Part shown: in pieces, positions 26,587 to 35,733 of the stretch
Layout: each line of letters begins with the position of its first letter
Numbering within the stretch: position 1 is the first letter of the stretch
Assembly (NCBI RefSeq): GCF_001612665.1
Contig: NZ_BDAX01000025.1
Span: 118,354-182,353 of the forward strand
Direction of reading: 5' to 3'
Source of the DNA: Nocardia alba NBRC 108234
GTDB lineage: Bacteria > Actinomycetota > Actinomycetes > Mycobacteriales > Mycobacteriaceae
Length of the DNA stretch: 64,000 nt
Notes under the pieces: generated by a model
The model's input: only the letters and a program-made list of their open reading frames with translations
What the model was told of the DNA's origin: nothing
Database searches by the model: none
Translations under genes and position numbers: made by a program

Positions 26587-27903
26587 ATGAATTCCGCGGA
26601 CACCACAGATAGCCGCGCTCGACCCTGGTGGGCGCGGCTGGCATTCGTCTGCGCCACCGCCGCGGTGGTCGTACCCGTGCTCGCCGCCGGGTTGTTCGGC
26701 GCCGTGGCGTTGCTGATCATCGGCACCGGTGGTGTCGTGGTCGCCGTGGCGGCGCTCTACACGTTCGTCACCCGATTCGGCATCCTGCGGTGGATCGCGT
26801 TGGGCGTGGCGGTGCTCGCGCCGATCGTGGTGGTGGTCTCGTTCGTGCGGGCGAATCTGCTGTGGGCCGTTCTGGTTTCGGGTGCGCTCGCGCTGGTGAC
26901 CGTCGGCGCCGCCCGCATCGCCCTGCGTGGCAGCGGCGTGGACTCGGCGATGCCCGAATTCTCCGTCGCGCCACCGCAGCGCCCGTTTCTCATCATGAAT
27001 CCGCGCTCCGGCGGCGGGAAGGTCGCGAAGTTCGACCTCGTGCGCAAAGCCGAGGAACTGGGCGCTCAGGTCGCGCTCCTCGACGGGCCGGAGGAAATCG
27101 ACGTCACGGCATTGGCCCAGCGGGCGGTCGCGGACGGGGCGGATCTGCTCGGAGTCGCGGGCGGCGACGGGACGCAGGCGCTGGTCGCGGCGGTGGCTGT
27201 CGAACACGATCTGCCGTTCCTGGTGATCAGCGCCGGAACACGCAATCACTTCGCGATGGACCTCGGGCTCGATCGCGCCGATCCCACCCGGTCGCTCGAC
27301 GCACTGCGCGACGGTGTGGAGTTGCGCGTCGACCTCGGCACGGTGAACGGACGGCCCTTCGTCAACAACGCCTCGTTCGGGGTCTACGCGGAGATCGTCC
27401 GCAGTCCGGAATACCGCGATGACAAAACCGCGACGGTGTTGGCGTTGCTTCCCGATCTGCTCAACGGAGACAGCGGTCCGAAACTGGTCGCCCGAATCGA
27501 CGACATCACGGTGGCGGGACCACAGGCGATCCTGGTGAGCAACAACCCGTACGGCAGCAACGACCTCGCGGGTCTGAGCCGTCGGCTTCGCCTCGACCGT
27601 GGTGTCCTCGGCGCGGTCACGCTGTCTGTCACCAGCACGAGGGAAGCGGTCGGTCTCCTTCGCCGGACGCGTCTGCGCGGCCTGTCACAGGGAACGGCGA
27701 TCGAGTTGATCGTGGACGCCGACGCTCCCGAGATCCCGGCGGGTGTCGACGGCGAATCGCTGCTGCTCGACACACCGGTTCGGTGCGCTATCCAACCGGC
27801 GGCGCTGCGCGTGCGCGTACCCAGAACCAGACCGGGGGTTCGTCCGGCCCCGGCGGCATTCGACTGGGCACGGCTGTGGCAGACGGCCGGCTCCGGGTCA
27901 TAG
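26587..27903 (+). CDS. Diacylglycerol/lipid kinase family protein with N-terminal membrane region
   Basis: The 438-residue product has three or four membrane helices in the first 115 residues, then a DAGK catalytic domain: PFLIMNPRSGGGK nucleotide-binding strand at about 136, the GGDGT motif near 196, and the GTRNHFA segment of the LCB5/YegS type. It phosphorylates a lipid hydroxyl such as diacylglycerol or a long-chain alcohol; the true substrate is unknown. It overlaps the convergent DUF2254 gene by 6 nt. Confidence 0.85.
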   Translation: MNSADTTDSRARPWWARLAFVCATAAVVVPVLAAGLFGAVALLIIGTGGVVVAVAALYTFVTRFGILRWIALGVAVLAPIVVVVSFVRANLLWAVLVSGALALVTVGAARIALRGSGVDSAMPEFSVAPPQRPFLIMNPRSGGGKVAKFDLVRKAEELGAQVALLDGPEEIDVTALAQRAVADGADLLGVAGGDGTQALVAAVAVEHDLPFLVISAGTRNHFAMDLGLDRADPTRSLDALRDGVELRVDLGTVNGRPFVNNASFGVYAEIVRSPEYRDDKTATVLALLPDLLNGDSGPKLVARIDDITVAGPQAILVSNNPYGSNDLAGLSRRLRLDRGVLGAVTLSVTSTREAVGLLRRTRLRGLSQGTAIELIVDADAPEIPAGVDGESLLLDTPVRCAIQPAALRVRVPRTRPGVRPAPAAFDWARLWQTAGSGS

Positions 27904-29043
27904 CCGGGTCACCTGGTGGTCGAGCCGAGCCAACCACCTGTCGAGCAGTTCGACATGCTCGGGGGTCGCCCGGTCGCGTACTCGACGCAAGGAATCCCGG
28001 AGACCGATGACGACCATCGGTGAGCGGGCGACGAACGCGATGTCGTCGACGCTGGTGCGCAGGAATTCCTCCCACCCCGGCAGGTGGACGACGAGCCTGT
28101 CGACACCGGCGTCGTCGGTGACCCGAAGCGGCCCGAGCGGCGCCTCGGCCACCCACCCGAGCAGGTCCGCCAGCTCGTCGAAGGCCTGCACCGCTGTCGC
28201 CGGATCGTTCACCGCGGGTGACAACGCGCGCAGCGCGATATCGGCCAGCAATCGAAACGCGAGCAGCGGATCCTGTTCGAAGGTGCGTTCGGCGCCGACG
28301 ACGAGACTGCCGAGCACCCTCGCCTCGGCCAGTTCGCCGCCGTGGACATCGGCCACGTGACTGCCGTGATGCAGGGTGGCGCCGGGATTCTGACGCAAGA
28401 CGATGGTCACGTTCGCGGCCGTCGCGGCAACGATCAGCTCGGCCGTTTCGACCCGTTGCAACACCACGGGCGGCTGCCTCCAGACAACTGTCGACCGTAC
28501 GGGCGGCAGCGGTGGCGAGTCGTGGCGATGTTCGGTGTAGAGGGTGGTGAGCACCGTCCGCCCGTGGTCGGCGATGGTGCCGAGCGCCGGCGCCAGCTGA
28601 ATGGCGGCGAAGGCGCGCAACTGCAATGCCCGCAGCAGCGCGACCAGCACGAGCAGCTCCAGCATCGCGAGGACCGGCACGGCTGCCGATACCTCGGGAC
28701 TCCGGCCGACGGCGAAGGCGGCGGCCATACAGAACACGACCAATCCGAGGGCGAACCCGAAGGTCCGCCAGACGAAGGGGTCGTCGCGGAACAGCATCAA
28801 CCGTGGTGTGAACGTGGACATCACCCACTGCACCACCAGGAAGAGCAGCGAGAAGATCAGGGTCACCGCGCCGAGCAGGCCGATCCCGATCGTGACCAGC
28901 GCGTGGGTCACCGGGGCGCTCGGTAGGCGAGGTCCCCAGGAGATCATCGGTACCGCCAGGCCCGCGCAGAGCCCGACGAGCATGAAGACGAGCTGTGCCA
29001 GACCTGCTCGCAGGCGGCGTGGGCGGGCTGTCCGGGCGGGCAT
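27898..29043 (-). CDS. DUF2254 membrane protein
   Basis: The 381-residue product has four membrane helices in the first 160 residues (first near 17-37), then a soluble C-terminal part with the DUF2254-typical sections VVLRQNPGATLHHGSHVA and ALSPAVNDPATAVQAFDELA. The ATG at 29043 opens the first recognisable family residues; a much longer upstream frame is only Arg-rich shadow. Role unknown. Confidence 0.85.
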   Translation of the reverse strand: MPARTARPRRLRAGLAQLVFMLVGLCAGLAVPMISWGPRLPSAPVTHALVTIGIGLLGAVTLIFSLLFLVVQWVMSTFTPRLMLFRDDPFVWRTFGFALGLVVFCMAAAFAVGRSPEVSAAVPVLAMLELLVLVALLRALQLRAFAAIQLAPALGTIADHGRTVLTTLYTEHRHDSPPLPPVRSTVVWRQPPVVLQRVETAELIVAATAANVTIVLRQNPGATLHHGSHVADVHGGELAEARVLGSLVVGAERTFEQDPLLAFRLLADIALRALSPAVNDPATAVQAFDELADLLGWVAEAPLGPLRVTDDAGVDRLVVHLPGWEEFLRTSVDDIAFVARSPMVVIGLRDSLRRVRDRATPEHVELLDRWLARLDHQVTRL

Positions 29044-29087
29044 TCGCCGATGGTCACATATCGACCACGGTGTCCGGCTCACCCGAA

Positions 29088-29243
29088 ATGGATGACTCCT
29101 GGCTACAGCGGCCGGGTGCGATCGACGAGCACAACGACTTCCGCGGCCACGTCTACGGCTTGATCTCGTGGGTCGGTGAGACCAGCCCGCACCGCCGCGA
29201 CAAGCTCCTCGCCATGGCCCAGCGAGTCGACTGGCTGAGCTGA
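29088..29243 (+). CDS. Small hypothetical protein
   Basis: A 51-codon frame reading MDDSWLQRPGAIDEHNDFRG then a helix with LISWVGETSPHRRDKLLAMAQ. A GTG at 29070 would add six residues. It looks more protein-like than typical shadow frames and fills the gap between two minus-strand genes, but no strong ribosome site is seen and I recognise no family. Confidence 0.4.
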   Translation: MDDSWLQRPGAIDEHNDFRGHVYGLISWVGETSPHRRDKLLAMAQRVDWLS

Positions 29244-29252
29244 CGGGCCGGG

Positions 29253-32200
29253 CTACTGGTCGGCGCAAACCCGGGAGAGCTCTTCGGCGAGGGCGGCGAC
29301 CGTGTCACGGATCTGGTCGTCGGTGTGGCAGGCGGTGACAAAGAAGCGCAGGCGGGCCAGGTCTTCCGGGACGGCCGGGTAGATGATCGGGTTGACGTTG
29401 ATCGCGCGACGCAGCAGTGCGGTGGACAGTTTCAGCGTCTTCATCGAGTCCCCGACGATGCACGGAATGATCGGGGTGTCGTGGCTGTCGCCGGTATCGA
29501 TGCCCGCCTCGCGGGCGAGGCGCAGGAACAGTTCGGAGTTATGTCGAAGACGCTCGAGCGGCGCGCGGTCGGCTCGTAGCAGCCGCATCGCGGCCAAGGA
29601 CGCGGCGGCGTTCATCGGTGTCATGCCGACGCTGTAGACGAAGCCGGGGGTGGTGTACTTCAGGAACTGAACCAGCTCCGCGCTGCCGGCCACGTAGCCA
29701 CCGCAGCCCGCGAGCGCCTTCGACATCGTGCCCGACCACAGTTCGACGTCACGGCGGTCGACGTCGAAGTATTCGCCGATGCCACCGCCGTTCTCGCCGA
29801 GCACGCCGATGCTGTGCGCCTCGTCGATCATGAGCAGGGCCTGATGCTTATTCTTGACCGCGATGATCGCGGGCAGGTCCGGGATATCGCCGTCCTGGCT
29901 GTAGACGCCTTCGATGAGAATCAGGACCCGGCGGTACCGGTGCCGGATCTCGGTCAGCAACGCGTCGAGGGCGGCGTGGTCGTTGTGCGGGAACGGCCTG
30001 CGGGTCGCGCCGGACAGCCTGCAGCCCTGCAGGATGCTGTCGTGCGCCAGGCTGTCGTGGATCACCAGGTCCTCGGGGCCGACCAGGTGGCCGATGATCG
30101 TCACGTTCGTCGAGTGGCCGCCCACCAGCGCGATCGCGTCCTCGGTACCGAGCAGGGCGGCCAGTTCGGCCTCGAGCTCACGATGGATCGGCTTCTCGCC
30201 GGAGAGCAGGCGGCTGGCCGAGACCGAGCTGCCGTAGCGGGCGACCGCGTCCTGGACGGCGGCGACGACGGCGGGGTGGCCCGACATCCCCAGATAGTTG
30301 TAGCTGGAGAAGTTGACCACCTGCCCGCCGCCGATGAACGACGTATCGCGCGTGACGCCATCGTTGATCAGGAAGTAGGGGTTGGCCAGGCCGAGCGCTT
30401 CGCCGCCCGCGAGCCGATCGGCGATGGCCCGTACTTCGGCGAAGTCGGAGATCCGGTACTCGGGGGCGACGGTGTTCGGTCCGGTTGCCGCGGAGGCGGT
30501 TTCGGGATTCTCGACCGGCGTGGTGGTCTCGGCGGGCGGATCGGCGCGTCGACCGGTGAAGTGGGCGATGACCTCGCCGAGTGTCGTTGTCCCCGTGATC
30601 AGCGTCGGGTCGACGGTCACGCCGGGGATCTTGCGGGCCAGGCCGGTGAACAGGTCTGTCAGCATGAGCGAGTCGAATCCCAGACTGTCGCCCAGGGTTC
30701 GGCTGTCCGCCAGCCGGTCGGCGGGAAATCCGCTCACCCTGGCCACTTCCGCGCGAACGATCTCGGCGGCGAGGTCGGGGTCGTGATCGCGAGGCCCGGC
30801 GCTGGTGTCGGGGAGTGTTTCCCGTACCTCGCCAGGTGTCGCCAGCAGGCTTGCCAGTACCGCGTTCTGTTCGCGGAAGAGCGCGATCAGTGCGTCCATC
30901 GTCGTGTCCTCGGTAGTTGCGGAGTGGGATCTGGGTGCTGGTGTATCGACCTCGCCGACCGTCGGTGTCTCCACCCAAAAGCGTTGTGCCACCGCGAATT
31001 CGTACACCGGCAGCCGCCGGCGGACGCGCTGTGCCGGTTCGTAGAGCTCGTTCCAGACGGGGTCGAGACCGTCGCGGTAGAGCGCGGCGACGGTGGCGGC
31101 GAGTTCGTCGCCGGTCGCGCCGGGTCCGTGGCCCGGCGACAGGCACTGTGCGCCGAGCGCGGGATCGATCCGGCGCACCGCCGTGGCGAGGACGCGGCGG
31201 GGCCCGACCTCGATGAGATGCGTGGGGTCGGTGCCGAGGGCGGCGTGCACGGCATCGCCGAAAAGGACTGTGGCACGGACGTGTTCGGTCCAGTATTCGG
31301 CGTCCATCACCTCCGCGGGATCGAGCAGTCTGCCGCGCACGGTCGAGTAGATCGGCAGGTCGGCGGCGCGGTAGGCACAGGTCGCGGCGATGGTTTCGAA
31401 CTCGGCCAGCATCGGCGCCATCAGCGGACTGTGGAACGCGTGCGACACGGTGAGTGGCTTCGTGATCACCGACCGGGTGCGCAGCACCGAGGCGATGCGG
31501 TGCAGCGCCTCGGCGTCGCCGGAGAGAACGAGGTCGTCGGGCCCGTTGACGGCGGCCACCACGACAGCGGGCTCGTCGCCGAGCGGATCGGCGATCTGCT
31601 CGGCGGTGGCGCGTACGGCCAGCATTGCCCCACCGGTGGGAAGCCGCTGCATGAGCCGCCCCCGCGCGGTGACCAGCTTGCAGGCGTCGTCGAGATCGAA
31701 GACGCCTGCCACCGCCGCGGCCGCGAATTCGCCGATGCTGTGCCCGATCAGCCAGGCCGGTCGGATGCCGAGGTCGGCGAGGGTCTTGGCGATGGCGTAT
31801 TCCATCGCGAAGATCGCCGGTTGCGCGAGGGCGGTGGCGTCGAGATCGGCGTGCGCGTCGAGCAGCAGGTCGCGGATGGATCGGCCGAGGTGGGCGGACA
31901 TGGCGGCGTCGACCAGTTCGAGTGCGTGCCGGAAACCGGAGCTCGTCGTGTGCAGAGTCCGTCCCATCCCGGAGAATTGCGACCCCTGGCCGGTGAAGAT
32001 CCAGCCGACGCGGACCGGCTTCGCGAGACCGTGCAGCCGGTCCCCGTCTTCGGATATGCCGTCCTCGCGGCGCAAGTGCGTGATTGCCTCGTCGCGGTGG
32101 TGGGCGACGACGGCGAGCCGGTGCCGACCCGACGACTTGACCTGATTACTCGTCCAGCACAACTGGGCGAAGTGGTCTTCGGTGACCGTTCTCAACACCT

Positions 32201-33560
32201 CGGCCAGTCGAAGTGCATTGCGCCGCAACCCGTTCTCGCTGTCGGAGGACACAGTGAGCACCCCCGCTCCGGGCGCTCCGGGCGTTGCGGATGTTGCGGT
32301 AGCACCGGCCAACACCATGTGCACGTTCGTACCGCCGAGCCCGAAGCTGCTGACACCGCAGTGCGCGGGTCGGTCGAGAAGCAGCGGGGCATCGAGCAGG
32401 CGTAGGCCGCGTCGCGCCAACTGCAGGCGGGGATTCTCCTGGTCGGCGAACCGCGAGGGCGGGACGACGCCGTGGTGCAGACTGAGGACGGCTTTGATGA
32501 GTCCGGCCACACCCGCCGCGCCCTCGGTATGGCCGAGGTTGCCCTTGATCGATCCGATTCCGCAGGGCCGCGCCCGGGTGCCGCTGTGTAGTCCGCCGAG
32601 CGCCTTGACCTCGATCATGTCGCCGAGAACAGTTCCGGTGCCGTGCGCCTCGATGAAATCGATATCGTCGGGCCGCACGCCCGCGCGCCGATAGGCCTCG
32701 TCGATCACCTGCTGTTGCGCCCACCGGTTCGGCGCGGTGATGCCGTTGCTTCGCCCGTCGGAATTGACCGCGCTGCCTTTGATCACCGCGTAGATCGGCA
32801 GCCCCTCGGCCTCGGCATCCGCGAAGCGCCGCAGTACCAGCACCGCCACGCCTTCACCGCGCACGATGCCGTCGGCGTTGCCGCTGAACGGTTTACACCG
32901 CGCGTCCGGCGCCGACAGGCCCGCCTGGGTATAGAACACACCGACGGCCGGAGTCAGCACGAGATTGACGCCCCCGGCGACCGCCTGGTCACAGTCGCCC
33001 GCCGACAGCGCGGCGCACGCGAGATGGACCGCGACCAGCGACGACGAGCACGCCGTGTCGACCGCGATGCTCGGCCCCGCCAGATCGAATTGGTAGGACA
33101 GCCGGTTCGCGGTCATGAAGTACCCGTTGCCCGATCCGTGCTGCGGTGTGATCGCGGCGTAGTCGCTCATCTGCAGATTGGCCCATTCGTTGGCCATCAC
33201 GCCGATGTACACCCCGGTCCGCGAGCCGGCTTGCGCACGGGGATCGAGCGTGGCGTCCTCGAAGGCTCGCCAGGTGGCCTGCAACAGCATTCGTTGTTGC
33301 GGGTCCATCGACTCCGCCTCGTGCGCGGTGATGCCGAAGAACTCGGCGTCGAAGGCGTCGGCGTCATCGATGAAGCCGCCGCTGCGGGTGTTGATGGTGC
33401 CCGGCGCGCCTGCCGGATCGTGGAAGTCGTCGGCGTTCCAGCGGCTCGACGGGACTTCGGAGATCGCGTCGCGGCCCTCGATCAGCAACTGCCACAACCG
33501 CGCCGGGTCGGGGGCGTGGGGAAACCGGCAGTCGAGGCCGACGACAGCGATATCGGTCAT
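29253..33560 (-). CDS. Type I polyketide synthase with terminal alpha-oxoamine synthase (KS-AT-ACP-AONS)
   Basis: The 1435-residue product contains four domains. KS: Cys171 in DTACSSS, His306 in EAHGTGT, His344 in GNLGHTEGAAG. AT: GHSIGE with Ser608, and HAFH at 707-710, which predicts malonyl-CoA. ACP: GFDSLML with Ser964. PLP-dependent AONS domain (about 1055-1430): SASRLLSG, IDEAHSIG and SGTMSKALAG with Lys1281. No reductive or thioesterase domain. One malonyl extension would give a beta-ketoacyl-ACP, released by decarboxylative condensation with an amino acid. The start overlaps the upstream ACP stop by 4 nt (ATGA). Confidence 0.92.
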   Translation of the reverse strand: MTDIAVVGLDCRFPHAPDPARLWQLLIEGRDAISEVPSSRWNADDFHDPAGAPGTINTRSGGFIDDADAFDAEFFGITAHEAESMDPQQRMLLQATWRAFEDATLDPRAQAGSRTGVYIGVMANEWANLQMSDYAAITPQHGSGNGYFMTANRLSYQFDLAGPSIAVDTACSSSLVAVHLACAALSAGDCDQAVAGGVNLVLTPAVGVFYTQAGLSAPDARCKPFSGNADGIVRGEGVAVLVLRRFADAEAEGLPIYAVIKGSAVNSDGRSNGITAPNRWAQQQVIDEAYRRAGVRPDDIDFIEAHGTGTVLGDMIEVKALGGLHSGTRARPCGIGSIKGNLGHTEGAAGVAGLIKAVLSLHHGVVPPSRFADQENPRLQLARRGLRLLDAPLLLDRPAHCGVSSFGLGGTNVHMVLAGATATSATPGAPGAGVLTVSSDSENGLRRNALRLAEVLRTVTEDHFAQLCWTSNQVKSSGRHRLAVVAHHRDEAITHLRREDGISEDGDRLHGLAKPVRVGWIFTGQGSQFSGMGRTLHTTSSGFRHALELVDAAMSAHLGRSIRDLLLDAHADLDATALAQPAIFAMEYAIAKTLADLGIRPAWLIGHSIGEFAAAAVAGVFDLDDACKLVTARGRLMQRLPTGGAMLAVRATAEQIADPLGDEPAVVVAAVNGPDDLVLSGDAEALHRIASVLRTRSVITKPLTVSHAFHSPLMAPMLAEFETIAATCAYRAADLPIYSTVRGRLLDPAEVMDAEYWTEHVRATVLFGDAVHAALGTDPTHLIEVGPRRVLATAVRRIDPALGAQCLSPGHGPGATGDELAATVAALYRDGLDPVWNELYEPAQRVRRRLPVYEFAVAQRFWVETPTVGEVDTPAPRSHSATTEDTTMDALIALFREQNAVLASLLATPGEVRETLPDTSAGPRDHDPDLAAEIVRAEVARVSGFPADRLADSRTLGDSLGFDSLMLTDLFTGLARKIPGVTVDPTLITGTTTLGEVIAHFTGRRADPPAETTTPVENPETASAATGPNTVAPEYRISDFAEVRAIADRLAGGEALGLANPYFLINDGVTRDTSFIGGGQVVNFSSYNYLGMSGHPAVVAAVQDAVARYGSSVSASRLLSGEKPIHRELEAELAALLGTEDAIALVGGHSTNVTIIGHLVGPEDLVIHDSLAHDSILQGCRLSGATRRPFPHNDHAALDALLTEIRHRYRRVLILIEGVYSQDGDIPDLPAIIAVKNKHQALLMIDEAHSIGVLGENGGGIGEYFDVDRRDVELWSGTMSKALAGCGGYVAGSAELVQFLKYTTPGFVYSVGMTPMNAAASLAAMRLLRADRAPLERLRHNSELFLRLAREAGIDTGDSHDTPIIPCIVGDSMKTLKLSTALLRRAINVNPIIYPAVPEDLARLRFFVTACHTDDQIRDTVAALAEELSRVCADQ

Positions 33561-33823
33561 GCCGCGACGGCGATTTCCGCGGTGAGATAGGTGGCGATGG
33601 CCGCGATGGTGGGGTATTCGAAGACGAGGGTCGGGTCGATGTCGAGCAGCCAGCGGTCTTCGATCTCGCCGCACAGGGCCACCGCCGACACCGAGTCCAT
33701 GCCGAGTTCGGCGAGCGGGATAGTCGGGTCCACCTGGTGCGGTGCGCGGTCGGTGTAGTCGGCGACGCGCTCGATGAGCCAGTCCTCGGTGGTCGCGGAA
33801 TGAGTGGTGATGGTGGCGAACAT
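33557..33823 (-). CDS. Stand-alone acyl carrier protein
   Basis: The 88-residue product has the phosphopantetheine site LGMDSVSA at about residue 42 and the four-helix ACP pattern. GAGGAG lies upstream of the ATG. It lies between the FAAL gene and the PKS, overlapping the PKS start, so it most likely carries the FAAL-activated fatty acyl chain to the KS. Confidence 0.9.
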   Translation of the reverse strand: MFATITTHSATTEDWLIERVADYTDRAPHQVDPTIPLAELGMDSVSAVALCGEIEDRWLLDIDPTLVFEYPTIAAIATYLTAEIAVAA

Positions 33824-33834
33824 GTTTCGGCTCC

Positions 33835-35502
33835 TCAGTGGGTCGCGGTCGCTGTTCGGCTCAGGGCCGGTTCGAGATCTTCGTGCAGGACGGTCGAGAG
33901 GTTGTCGGTCAGGAAGGCCTCGCGCATCGAGGCTCGTTGGACCTTGCCGCTGGTGGTGCGGTGCACGGAGCGGCTCTCGACGAGGACGACGCTCGGTGCG
34001 GGGACATCGAAACCACGGGCGACCGCGATCTTGATCGTCGAGGTCAGCTCGGCGAGGGTGGTGCCGCGCAGCAGCGCTGTCTTGATGCCCTGCACGACGA
34101 CGAGTCGTTCCCGGCCACCCGCTTCGACCGAGACGGCCACGCCGGTGGTGAGCGCGGGATGCGATTGCTCCACCAGTTCCTCGACGTCCTGCGGGTAGAG
34201 GTTTCGGCCGTTGACGATCAGCAGGTCCTTGAGCCGTCCGGTCACGAACAGCTCGCCGTCGCGCAGCATCCCGAGGTCGCCGGTGCGCAGGAACGGCCCT
34301 TCGTCGCCGAGGTAGGCGTCGAAGGTGTGCCTGGTCGCCTCGGGCCGGTTCCAGTAGCCGGCCGCGACGCTGTCGCCGCGAACCCAGATCTCGCCGACGG
34401 TGTCGTCGACGGACTGCTGTCCGGTGTGCGGGTCGACGATACGGACGGTGAGACCGCGCGCCGGTTGTCCGCAACCGACCAGCACGCTGTCGGGCCCGTC
34501 GGTGACGGCAGGTTGCGCATCGATACGCCCCGCGGTGACGAGCAGTGTCGCCTCGGCCAGACCGTAGGCGGGTAGCAGCGCGCTCGGGCGCCACCCCGCG
34601 GGGGCGAGCCGGTCGCGCACCGCGGCGATGGTGCGTGCGCGGACCGGCTCGGCGCCGCACAACGCCACCTCGAGGGTGGACAGATCGAGGGTGGCCACTT
34701 GTTCGTCGGTGGCGCGCGCCGCGATCAGCTCGTAGGCGAAGTTCGGGGCGGCGGTGCAGGTCGCGCGGTACTTGTCGATCGCCTGTAGCCAGCGCACCGG
34801 CCGCTTGAGGAAGGTGGTGGGCGACATGAACACCAGGTTCGCGCCCGCGTAGATCGAGGCGAGCAGCGATCCGATCAAGCCCATGTCGTGAAATTGTGGA
34901 ATCCAGGTGACGCCGGTCGAGGTGTCATCGATCCCGATCGACGTGGCGATCGCGGCCTCGTTGTGCAGGAGATTGCCGTGGGTGACGACGACGCCCTTCG
35001 GTGTGCCCGTCGAGCCGGACGTGTACTGCAGGAACGCGATGGTGCCGGTGTCGATGTCCGGCAGGCGCCATGCGTCGGGGTCACCGAGTCGCTCGTCGGT
35101 GGACACCACGGTCGTGGTCGTCGCCGCGGCGATCATCGGCTGGAAATTGGCGGTGGTGAGAACCAGTCGAGCGCCGGAATCGGCGATGACGCCCGCCACC
35201 CGTCGGGTGCTGCGTTCGTCGTGCGGCACGGGCGCGGGCACCGCGATGACGCCCGCGTAGAGGCAGCCGAGAAAGGCTCGCAGGAATGCCAGGCCGTCGT
35301 GGTAGAGCAGGACGACGGGCTCTGCCGATTCCGGCCGTTGCGCCAGCCACGCGGCGAGCGCCCTGGCATCGCGATCGAGCTCAGGGTAGGTGACGACCTC
35401 CTCGACGAGCTCGCGCCCCGCCTCGCGCAGATAGGTGTAGGAGCGGGTTTCGCCGTAGGCGCGAACCTGCTGCCTGACGTGGTGCACGTAGCTGGGCTGC
35501 AT
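33835..35502 (-). CDS. Fatty-acyl-AMP ligase (FAAL-type adenylate-forming enzyme)
   Basis: The 555-residue product has the adenylation core motifs FLQYTSGSTGTPKGV (P-loop), a VTWIPQFHDMGLIG segment typical of FAALs, LPAYGLAEATLLV and GDLGMLRDGELFVTGRLKD. FAALs activate fatty acids as acyl-AMP and pass them to an ACP without CoA. I chose the ATG at 35502 (GAAGGA 8 nt upstream) over one 10 codons earlier. It is 11 nt upstream of the ACP gene and starts the FAAL-ACP-PKS operon. Confidence 0.9.
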   Translation of the reverse strand: MQPSYVHHVRQQVRAYGETRSYTYLREAGRELVEEVVTYPELDRDARALAAWLAQRPESAEPVVLLYHDGLAFLRAFLGCLYAGVIAVPAPVPHDERSTRRVAGVIADSGARLVLTTANFQPMIAAATTTTVVSTDERLGDPDAWRLPDIDTGTIAFLQYTSGSTGTPKGVVVTHGNLLHNEAAIATSIGIDDTSTGVTWIPQFHDMGLIGSLLASIYAGANLVFMSPTTFLKRPVRWLQAIDKYRATCTAAPNFAYELIAARATDEQVATLDLSTLEVALCGAEPVRARTIAAVRDRLAPAGWRPSALLPAYGLAEATLLVTAGRIDAQPAVTDGPDSVLVGCGQPARGLTVRIVDPHTGQQSVDDTVGEIWVRGDSVAAGYWNRPEATRHTFDAYLGDEGPFLRTGDLGMLRDGELFVTGRLKDLLIVNGRNLYPQDVEELVEQSHPALTTGVAVSVEAGGRERLVVVQGIKTALLRGTTLAELTSTIKIAVARGFDVPAPSVVLVESRSVHRTTSGKVQRASMREAFLTDNLSTVLHEDLEPALSRTATATH

Positions 35503-35733
35503 GTAGCCGTTCCTTCGCGGGGAGAAAGTCATAGGGGTCGACTATGACTATCCGCTCTCCGCGGCGGTCCGGATAGTGCCCGCGGGTATCGCCCAGCTAA
35601 CCCGGGGGTGATCGCTGTCCACCCTTGGTGTGGGGACGACCCGCTCGAAGACGGCCCGGCGGCCCATGAGGTCTGTGCACCGGCTCCGACCAGCCGACCG
35701 CGCGGGTTGTCGCGGTCGGCCGGTTCGTGGCCG

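Noticed and set aside
29814..32405. Plus-strand open frame of 863 codons inside the PKS gene
   Set aside because: It is antisense to well-supported KS/AT/AONS domains with intact catalytic residues; composition (Gly, Asp, Val, Arg, His) is that of an antisense shadow.
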